Source of the DNA: Actinomycetota bacterium
GTDB taxonomy: Bacteria > Actinomycetota > Geothermincolia > Fen-727 > Anoxymicrobiaceae
Direction of reading: 5' to 3'
Length of the DNA: 7,856 nt
Assembly: GCA_016649525.1 (NCBI GenBank)
Contig: JAENXM010000074.1
Coordinates: 1 to 7,856, forward strand
Part shown: positions 1-5,700 of the stretch, piece after piece
How the letters are laid out: each line of letters opens with the position of its first letter
Position numbering within the stretch: position 1 is the first letter of the stretch
Made by a program: the position numbers and the translations under genes
The notes under the pieces: model-generated
The model's input: the letters and a program-made list of their open reading frames with translations, nothing else
What the model was told of the DNA's origin: nothing
Databases searched by the model: none

Positions 1-419
1 ACGACAGCGTCGGACCCCATGGCGGCTCTGTCGGCAAACACCTCCGCGCCGCCCCGCGTCACGCCCAGAGAGACCGTGTCCATCGACGATACGACCGGCG
101 CGCCCACAGACTCCCCGGTAACGCCCAGACCGGCGAGCACCCCGACCTGCCCTTCCGCGGTCGCCCCACCGTGTGAACCCATGGCAGGCACGATAAACGG
201 AGTGCAGCCTGACCCCCTGAGCTTCCCCACCAGCCCGGCGACAAGCTCGACGAGCCGGTCGATGTTCCTGCTCCCCACGGCCACGGCGACCTTGTGACCA
301 GGGGCGAACAACCGCTCGAAGCCCGCTTCCCCAAGCGCCTGCTCGAGAGCCGCCGGGAGGTCCTCCAGGGGGTCGCTCGCAAGCTCCTGTCTCACCCTCA
401 CCATTCGCGGGAACTTCAT
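1..419 (-). CDS. LarA-like (DUF2088-family) protein, N-terminal part, runs off the left edge
   Basis: The frame is open from an ATG at 419-417 to the window edge and gives 139 residues. I recognise the N-terminal domain of the lactate-racemase-like (LarA/DUF2088) family from the block PFIVPAMGSHGGATAEGQ (residues 74-91), followed by LGVTGESVGAPVVSSMD (98-114) and an ALG-x(n)-VAVAVGSRNID segment near 45-54. In true LarA a His in the equivalent GxH segment takes part in catalysis with a nickel-pincer cofactor. H83 is the likely counterpart here, but that is inference. This branch of the family is mostly uncharacterised, and relatives act on various 2-hydroxy acids, so no substrate can be given. 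The start is supported by AGGAG four bases upstream. The ATG at codon 6 has no comparable site. The gene follows a 312-bp non-coding stretch, so it may have its own promoter. The C-terminal half, including the remaining metal and cofactor residues, lies outside the window. Confidence 0.85.
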   Translation of the reverse strand, partial: MKFPRMVRVRQELASDPLEDLPAALEQALGEAGFERLFAPGHKVAVAVGSRNIDRLVELVAGLVGKLRGSGCTPFIVPAMGSHGGATAEGQVGVLAGLGVTGESVGAPVVSSMDTVSLGVTRGGAEVFADRAAMGSDAV

Positions 420-423
420 ATCA

Positions 424-428
424 CTCCT
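424..428 (-). promoter_or_regulatory. Ribosome binding site of the LarA-like gene
   Basis: On the minus strand AGGAG lies four bases before the ATG at 419 (AGGAGTGATATG). The spacing is slightly short, but it is the only good Shine-Dalgarno match nearby and it decides the start. Confidence 0.6.
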
Positions 429-461
429 AGAGGCAACCGAGTCCGTACCAAGGATAGACCA

Positions 462-518
462 ATAATCTAAAACCGGAAAGGCGATCCGGAGGGCGAGACC
501 ATGAAGGTCATAGATTAT
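462..518 (-). repeat. Nested inverted repeats in the leader of the LarA-like gene
   Basis: ATAATCTA (462-469) is the exact reverse complement of TAGATTAT (511-518). Between them lie CCGGA/TCCGG (473-477 with 485-489) and GACC/GGTC (497-500 with 506-509). On the minus strand this could fold as a multi-stem leader ending about 42 bases before the ATG. The 511-518 arm overlaps the arm of the 515-539 hairpin, so the two folds exclude each other. Such short arms can arise by chance and no known riboswitch class is recognised. Confidence 0.3.
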
Positions 519-539
519 GGGGGGACGCTCCCCCCATAA
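515..539. repeat. Strong G-run/C-run hairpin, possible transcription-stop element
   Basis: TTATGGGGGGA (515-525) and TCCCCCCATAA (529-539) are perfect reverse complements with a CGC loop, giving an 11-bp stem. There is no run of T directly after the stem on either strand, so it is not a textbook intrinsic terminator. On the minus strand the hairpin is preceded by GGGGGGC plus five T (553-542). That GGGGGG run is identical to the 3'-partner run at 535-530 and could pair with the same C-run (524-519). It lies between the tRNA and the LarA-like gene, where a terminator or attenuator would be expected. Confidence 0.5.
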
Positions 540-554
540 AGAAAAAGCCCCCCT

Positions 555-572
555 GTCGGTGGTTCGAGTCCA
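555..572 (+). repeat. Inverted T-arm fragment of tRNA-Ile
   Basis: GTCGGTGGTTCGAGTCCA on the plus strand is identical over 18 bases to the variable-loop end and T-arm of the tRNA-Ile encoded on the minus strand at 732-808. It is therefore an inverted copy. No acceptor stem or other tRNA arm follows it. Twelve bases (561-572) are also the exact reverse complement of 639-650, so 561-650 is bounded by inverted repeats. Confidence 0.6.
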
Positions 573-625
573 TAGACTTATTACCCGCAAATAAGGCAGG
601 TGTAAATGTTGGGCAATTGATTTGC

Positions 626-650
626 TGGTGGGCCTAGGTGGACTCGAACC
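626..650 (-). repeat. Perfect 25-bp direct copy of the tRNA-Ile 3' end (tRNA remnant or attachment-site scar)
   Basis: Bases 626-650 are identical to 732-756 and cover the tRNA-Ile segment from the last T-stem bases and T-loop through the acceptor strand to CCA. The two copies are 106 bp apart in the same orientation. No matching 5' acceptor strand (GGGCCTA) lies upstream of the copy, so it is not a complete tRNA. The T-stem is damaged: GGCGG faces CCACC, giving one C/A mismatch where the intact gene has GGTGG. Duplication of a tRNA 3' end is the usual footprint of a tyrosine-recombinase attachment site. A decayed tandem tRNA copy is the alternative, supported by CACGCT recurring next to both copies (655-660 and 765-770). 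Confidence 0.65.
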
Positions 651-653
651 GCC

Positions 654-674
654 CCACGCTCCTCCGGAGCGCGG
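654..674 (-). other. Nine-base-pair hairpin next to the tRNA remnant
   Basis: On the minus strand CCGCGCTCC, loop GGA, GGAGCGTGG pairs over nine positions including one G-U. On the plus strand the same position is an A-C mismatch, so the fold favours a minus-strand RNA, the same direction as tRNA-Ile. It sits directly before the T-arm of the remnant at 626-650, where a long variable arm would lie in a class II tRNA. A second, weaker stem, CGGTG/CACCG, occupies 686-705. There is no recognisable anticodon arm or 5' acceptor, so no RNA gene is called. Confidence 0.4.
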
Positions 675-731
675 TGACCCCCACCCGGTGCTTCTTCGTC
701 CACCGAGGCATGGAGTCCTGATTGTTTGGAA

Positions 732-808
732 TGGTGGGCCTAGGTGGACTCGAACCACCGACCTCACGCTTATCGGGCGTGCGCTCTAGCCGACTGAGCT
801 ATAGGCCC
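732..808 (-). tRNA. tRNA-Ile (anticodon GAU), CCA encoded
   Basis: The 77-nt cloverleaf is complete: acceptor GGGCCTA/TAGGCCC, D-arm GCTC/GAGC, anticodon stem CACGC/GCGTG with loop CCGATAA, variable loop AGGTC, T-arm GGTGG/CCACC with loop TTCGAGT, discriminator A and encoded CCA. The anticodon GAU reads AUC and AUU isoleucine codons. There is no intron. The base before the anticodon (position 33) is C, where U is nearly universal; all stems are otherwise perfect, so this looks like a real gene with a substitution rather than a pseudogene. It stands 57 bp after rtcB rather than in an rRNA spacer, a common place for tRNA-Ile(GAU). Its 3' end is duplicated at 626-650. Confidence 0.96.
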
Positions 809-821
809 ACAGGCACTGGTA

Positions 822-849
822 AGTTAACATTTAAAGGCAAGCCGTTCAA
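822..849 (-). promoter_or_regulatory. Possible sigma70-type promoter of tRNA-Ile
   Basis: On the minus strand TTGAAC (849-844) and TTAACT (827-822) are separated by 16 bases, with TG just before the -10 hexamer. Transcription would begin near 815, a few bases before the mature tRNA 5' end at 808. The matches are only moderate. The tRNA could equally be processed from an rtcB read-through transcript, since no terminator is visible between the two genes. Confidence 0.35.
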
Positions 850-865
850 CCGTTCTTCCGGAGCG

Positions 866-2308
866 TCAACCCTTGAGGACTCCCATGGGCTTCATCATCG
901 CCACCTTGCGGGAAAGGCCTGCGCCCTCGCAGATATCGACAACGCGCGAAACATCCTTGTAGGCCTCGGGCGCCTCCTCGGCGAGCAGAGAGTCCTTCTC
1001 GGACATGACGATTATGCCCTCTGATTCAAGCCTCGCCCGCAGTTCGCTTCCGCGGATCGTCTTCTTGGCCTTCGACCTGCTCATGGTGCGGCCGGCGCCG
1101 TGGCACGTGGACCCGAAGCTTTCCTTCATGGCGATCTCCGACCCGACAAGCACGTAGGAGTGCGTCCCCATATCGCCCGGGATTATCACGGGCTGCCCGA
1201 TATCCTTGAAAGCCGGCGGTATGTCCGGATGACCCGCAGGGAAAGAGGCCGTTGCGCCCTTGCGGTGCACGCAGAGTTCGACCCTCCTTCCGTCCACCTC
1301 GTGGGTCTCCATCCGGGCGATGTTGTGCGAAACGTCGTACAGGAGGTCCATCCCCAGCTTTCTTTCGGAAGACCCGAAATGCTGCTCGAACGAGTGCCTT
1401 ACCCAGTGCATGAGCGCCTGCCTGTTGCCGATAGCGTAGTTCCCCGCGCAGGCAAGAGCGGCCATGTAGTCAGAGGCCTCCTTCGAGCCCAACGGGGCGC
1501 ACGCGAGCTGGCGGTCCGGGATGTCGATTCCCGCACGCTTTACGGCATGGTCCATCACCTGGAGATAATCGGTGCATATCTGGTGCCCCACGCCTCGGGA
1601 ACCGGAATGTATCATGACCGTCACCTGGCCCTCTGAAAGGCCGAATTCCCTCGCTACATCCGGAAGGAATATCTTCTCCACCACCTGTACCTCGACGAAA
1701 TGGTTCCCGGAGCCCAGGGTCCCCAGCTGGTCCTTCCCCCTCTCGTAGGCACGAGGGCTCACGCGGTCGGGATCCGCCCCCGGGTAGTTCCCGCCCCACT
1801 CGGTGCCCTCGAGGTCCTCCTCCCTTCCGTAGCCCATGCCCAGGACCGCGCGGGCCCCGCCCGTAAAGACCTTGCGCAGCAGCTGCTCAGGCGTCCTGAT
1901 GCTGCCCCTCTTCCCGAGCCCCTTGGGGACGTTCCTCGCCATCAGGGCAAGCAGCCCGCGCAGGCCGGGGCGGACGTCACCCTCCTCCAGGTTGGTCCTG
2001 ACCAACCTCACGCCGCACGAGATGTCGAAACCGACCCCGCCCGGTGAAACGACGCCGTCCTCCGCAAAAGCCGCGACTCCCCCGATCGGGAATCCGTAAC
2101 CCCAGTGGATGTCCGGCATCGCGAGCGACCGGTAGACTATGCCGGGCAGGAACGCGACATTCGCGACCTGTTCCAGGGCCTTGTCGCGCATAGCGAGGTT
2201 AAGCAGTTCCTCGTCCGCGAAAACGATACCGGGCACCTTCATTCCATCTTTATAATCAGCGGACAGCTCCCACTTGTAATCCGAGATCTTCCTCAAGCCC
2301 TCGACCAT
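866..2308 (-). CDS. rtcB: RNA-splicing ligase RtcB (3'-phosphate/5'-OH RNA ligase)
   Basis: RtcB joins RNA ends bearing 2',3'-cyclic phosphate or 3'-phosphate to 5'-OH ends, using GTP and Mn2+ through a His-GMP intermediate. In bacteria it serves RNA repair, in archaea and animals tRNA splicing. The 480 residues match the usual full length. Key residues are all present: D95 and C98 in GGVGFDISCGVRL, H203 in GSGNHFVEVQ, H234 in IHSGSRGVGHQ, H328 in DVSHN, and the guanylate-accepting H403 in CHGAGRTMSR. This numbering is almost identical to the archaeal Pyrococcus enzyme. MPDIHWGYGFPIGG (64-77) is another family signature. The ATG at 2308-2306 is preceded by GAGGTG, which overlaps the archease stop, so the two are probably translationally coupled. 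The stop is TGA at 868-866. The gene ends the kinase-archease-rtcB unit. No truncation or missing motif was seen. Confidence 0.97.
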   Translation of the reverse strand: MVEGLRKISDYKWELSADYKDGMKVPGIVFADEELLNLAMRDKALEQVANVAFLPGIVYRSLAMPDIHWGYGFPIGGVAAFAEDGVVSPGGVGFDISCGVRLVRTNLEEGDVRPGLRGLLALMARNVPKGLGKRGSIRTPEQLLRKVFTGGARAVLGMGYGREEDLEGTEWGGNYPGADPDRVSPRAYERGKDQLGTLGSGNHFVEVQVVEKIFLPDVAREFGLSEGQVTVMIHSGSRGVGHQICTDYLQVMDHAVKRAGIDIPDRQLACAPLGSKEASDYMAALACAGNYAIGNRQALMHWVRHSFEQHFGSSERKLGMDLLYDVSHNIARMETHEVDGRRVELCVHRKGATASFPAGHPDIPPAFKDIGQPVIIPGDMGTHSYVLVGSEIAMKESFGSTCHGAGRTMSRSKAKKTIRGSELRARLESEGIIVMSEKDSLLAEEAPEAYKDVSRVVDICEGAGLSRKVAMMKPMGVLKG

Positions 2309-2310
2309 GA

Positions 2311-2316
2311 CACCTC
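2311..2316 (-). promoter_or_regulatory. Ribosome binding site of rtcB overlapping the archease stop codon
   Basis: The minus strand reads TGAGGTGTCATG: the archease TGA stop runs into GAGGTG and then the rtcB ATG. The ribosome site of rtcB is thus built into the end of archease, favouring reinitiation and a fixed ratio of the two proteins. Confidence 0.6.
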
Positions 2317-2728
2317 AAACGTCGAATATAACCCTGGCCTTCCAACCCTCATCCAGGCGCTCCACCATCATCTCGTGATAGGTGGCGGCCTTTATCTCCT
2401 CGTCGAGCCTGTGCCTTCCCCGATCCAGCCTCTCCCCGCTCGCGACCGCAACCAGTCTCGAGTCTCCCACGTCCTTTACCTCGAATTTCGAAAACAGGAG
2501 GCCGTCCGCGTACATGATGAACAGGAGCTCGTTGAGCCATATGAAAAGCAGTTCCTCGAGGTCACCGGCCTCGAGCGATAGTTCTCTTTCGACATCATCT
2601 CTGACAGTCGCCGGGTCGACGATCAGGGAGAGCATTGCCATCGCCGTGCCCTCGAAGAGCTCGCCGAGTGTATCCGCCTCGACCTCGATGCCTATGTCAG
2701 CCGTGTGCTCGATCGTTTTGAATCTCAC
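2315..2728 (-). CDS. Archease, RtcB-activating protein
   Basis: Archease is a small metal-binding protein that speeds guanylylation of RtcB and lets it turn over many times. The 137 residues match the normal family length. The signatures are clear: EHTADIGIEVEAD at the N-terminus (H8, D11), a central acidic/hydrophobic LEELLFIWLNELLF helix (58-70), EIKAATYHEM (111-120, with H118) and the C-terminal ARVIFDV with D136. The acidic and His residues at both ends are the expected metal-binding set. The start is GTG at 2728-2726, which overlaps the TGA stop of the kinase by 4 bp (GTGA). GGAAGG lies six bases upstream (2740-2735) inside the kinase gene. rtcB follows after 6 bp. The pairing of archease with RtcB is well established. 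Its coupling to a sensor kinase is the unusual feature. Confidence 0.96.
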   Translation of the reverse strand: MRFKTIEHTADIGIEVEADTLGELFEGTAMAMLSLIVDPATVRDDVERELSLEAGDLEELLFIWLNELLFIMYADGLLFSKFEVKDVGDSRLVAVASGERLDRGRHRLDEEIKAATYHEMMVERLDEGWKARVIFDV

Positions 2729-5700
2729 GCCGGACCTTCCGCAACCCCCGCACGCCCCGCCAGGGGCAAGGTGATCGTGAAGGTGGAACCCTTGCCCGGC
2801 TCGCTGTCCACCTTTATGGTGCCTCCCATCGCGTGCAGGAGCTCGCTGGTAATGTAGAGTCCCAGCCCTGTGCCGGGGAATGAGCGGTTCTCGCCGCTTT
2901 CCACCTGGTAGAACCGGCCGAAAATCTTCGCGTGCTCCTCGGCGGGGATACCTATGCCCTCGTCGATTACGCTGACCTCCGCCATCTCTCCTTCTTCTTT
3001 GATCGCAATCAACACGGTACCGCTCTCCGGGGAGAACTTGATCGCGTTGCGCACAAGGTTCCCCAGCACGACCTCGGCTCTGTCCGGATCGGCCACCACT
3101 GCCAGCTCTTTATCGGGCGCTACCAGCTTGATCCCGCTTACATCGGCCATACGCTCCTGATCGCCTATGACCCGCCGGCAAAGATCGAGCAGGCCCACAA
3201 CCTCGAGGTTGACCTCGAGCCTCCCCGCTTCTATGCGAGACATATCGAGTATGTTCGCTATCAGTCCTTCCAGGATTGTCGACTTCTTCAATATGATTTC
3301 TAGTGACTCCCGTTCCGTATCGCGGTCTATCCTGTCGAAGTGCTCCACGAGCGTCCTCGCGAAGCCCTCTATCACGGCGAGCGGCGACCGGAGCTCGTGC
3401 GAGACCGTCGAGACGAAATCTGACTTCATCCGGTCGAGCTCCATCAGCTCCTGATGCGCCACCTCCAGGGCCTGCAGGTGTGTTCTGGTCTCCTCGTACA
3501 GCCTCGCGTTCTCGATGGCGACCCCGGCATGCCTGCCCATGGCCTCCAGCAGAAGGACATCCTCATCACTCACTTCCTGCTCTCTCAGGCACTGAAGGCT
3601 CATAATACCCACCACCTCGTCGCCCGCTATGAGTGGGATCAACAGCCCCGTCTTCCCCCAGAACACGCCTGCCACCGGGTCTTCCTCTGTTATTTCCTTT
3701 GGAACGCCATCCCCTGTCTCGATAGAAGCAGCCCTCTTGCTGCGGATCACTTCCCCGCCAAAGCCCTTGTCTGTCGGCATGTGAATCCCTTCCAGCAGCC
3801 CGAGATCCATGTTGTGTGCAGCCGCCCAGACGAACTCGTCCCGCCCCGGCTCCACAAGAGCTATGAACGCGGACTCCGCGCCAATCGCTTCAGTGGCCTC
3901 TTTGGCGACCGTTTTGAGCAGGGTGTCCAGCCCTGCCTGCTCGGATATATCCTGCGCGCTGCGGTAGAGTAGCGCGAGTCTCTCGTGCTCGGCCAGGAGC
4001 TCCCGGTAGATGATCGCATTCTGCATGGCCACGCGTATCTCCGCGCCGGCAGCGTTATAGAAGTCCCTGTAGTTTTCGCTGAACAGTCCGGGTTTCTTTG
4101 AGGCCAGGCCCAGCACGCCTGTCACGCTTTCGTCCCTTGCGAGGGGGATGAACAATGCGGACTCGATTCCTTCGTCCTCGAGAAGACTGACGATCTCTCC
4201 ACCCTTCTCAGTCGCAGCCCACGATGGAACATCGATGACAGCCGCTCCCTCCGGACCGGAGGCAAGCTCAGCGAGCCCCCTCTTCATAACGTCCGTATCG
4301 AGCTTGACCATGAGCTCCGGGGTGAACCCTTCGCTCGACATCACCCTGGACGTACCGGCGCCGGGCTGGTCCTCGAGCGTCAGAATACCGGCCTCGGCGC
4401 CGGATACCTCAATCGATGCACTGAGGGTATCTTTTAAGGCCACATCAAGGTTGAGCGACCGGGTGGCCGCCTTGAGTATCTCGTTCAGCGAGGCAAGCTG
4501 CACGGCGCGGCGTTTAGTCTCCACCTCAGCAATCTTTCTCTCCGTAATGTCGTGCAGTGCCGAGAGAATTACTCGTTCACCCAGTACGGTTGCCGCCCGA
4601 GACGACGCCTCGACTGGAAGGCGTCCGCCGTCTTTCCTGATGAGCTTCGTTTCGAACGTGGTGTATCCATCGTGCAGTACTTCACCCAGTCGTTCCTTGT
4701 AGAGGTGCCGAACTTTCTCCGGGACAAGGTCAGCCATATTCTTAGAAAGGAGCTCTTCTCGGCTGAACCCGGTGTAGGAACATATCCTCTCGTTCACATC
4801 CCTGATTTCGCCATCAAGCGAAGAGACTACCAGGCCGTCGCCTGCAACCAAGAAGATGGTCGAATAAGCCTCGGCCGCGGCCTCGACCTGCTCCCGCATC
4901 CGCCTTGATTCCGTGATGTCCGATATGGTCGCGACAACTTCCGCGTAATCCTCCGCTACCGCGCCGAGCGAGCTCAATGTAACGAGGACGTCAACGAGAG
5001 ACCCGTCCTTCCGCCTCGCCTTTCCCTCCCTCTCGTATCGCTCTCCTCTGGCCAGCGCCGTCGCCGTCTCAAGGGCGACTACTTCGAGGCGCTTCGCATC
5101 AGGGAACAGGTTCTCAGTCGTGTGCCCCATCAGCTCCTCCGGCCCGTAGCCGAGTATCTTGCAGGTCTGTAGGTTAACCCATGTCACCACACCGTTACGA
5201 AGGACCATCAAGCCCTCGCCGATGCTCTCGGTTATTCTCGCCCGGAACTTTTCTGAACGCTCGAGCTCAACAACCCATTCCCTCCTCTCGAGGGCGTGAG
5301 AGATCGTCTCGGACACCTCCCGAAGCATCCCCACCTCTGGACCGGACCACTCCCGGTTCTTCTGTACGTCGTGATAGCTGAAGAATCCGGCAAGCCTCTC
5401 GCGCTCGAAAATAGGCGCCGCGGCAACGGCCAGTACTCCCTGCCGCGCAAGTTTCCTGCGCATGGACTCTTCAGGTATTTCCTCTATGAAACTCCTCACC
5501 ACCATTGCGCCTGAACCGAGGGTTTCTACCCACCACGGATAGTCCGCAGGGTCAAGAGACTGGAGCGTGTCTATCGTAGGCTCGGTTCCCTCGCCGACCC
5601 ACTCCGATTTGCATGATAATCTCTCTCCATCCCTCGAGAACTCGAAGTAGTGTACCCTGCTCACCCCCAGCAGTTCGCCGGTCTGCTCAAGGGTTCGTCC

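Larger units (their letters stand above)
420..731. other. Non-coding stretch between tRNA-Ile and the LarA-like gene
   Basis: No convincing protein-coding frame is present in these 312 bases. The stretch holds tRNA-derived fragments (555-572 and 626-650), a GC-rich hairpin (654-674), a G/C-run hairpin (515-539) and a folded leader (462-518), each listed separately. It is more AT-rich in parts (about 455-620) than the flanking genes. I found no clear -10/-35 pair for the LarA-like gene. Weak -10-like hexamers (TAGATT at 469-464 and TATCCT at 456-451, minus strand) lack a good -35. Confidence 0.6.

Noticed and set aside
59..382. Minus-strand frame of 107 residues rich in Arg, Ser, Gly and Trp
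   Set aside because: It is a shifted-frame shadow of the LarA-like gene, which has a recognisable family motif, a ribosome site and an open frame to the edge.
515..553. G-quadruplex
   Set aside because: Only two runs of six G occur on one strand, with the third C-run pairing as a hairpin; four G-tracts in one strand are not available in a compact span.
626..720. Possible second tRNA, such as selenocysteine tRNA with a long variable arm
   Set aside because: No 5' acceptor strand pairs with the TAGGCCC end, no 7-base anticodon loop can be placed, and the T-stem has a mismatch. It is better described as a tRNA remnant with adjacent hairpins.
732..808. Intron in tRNA-Ile as a local substrate for RtcB splicing
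   Set aside because: The anticodon loop is an uninterrupted seven bases and the gene is a standard 77 nt with CCA.
809..865. Intrinsic terminator after rtcB
   Set aside because: The spacer has repeated CCGTTC/GGTTGA motifs but no stem followed by a T-run in the minus direction.
722..1024. Plus-strand reading frame of 100 residues beginning MFGMVGLGGLEPPTSRL
   Set aside because: This is the antisense translation of the tRNA-Ile gene and the 3' end of rtcB. The GLEPPTSRLSGVRS pattern is a well-known false protein arising from tRNA antisense strands.
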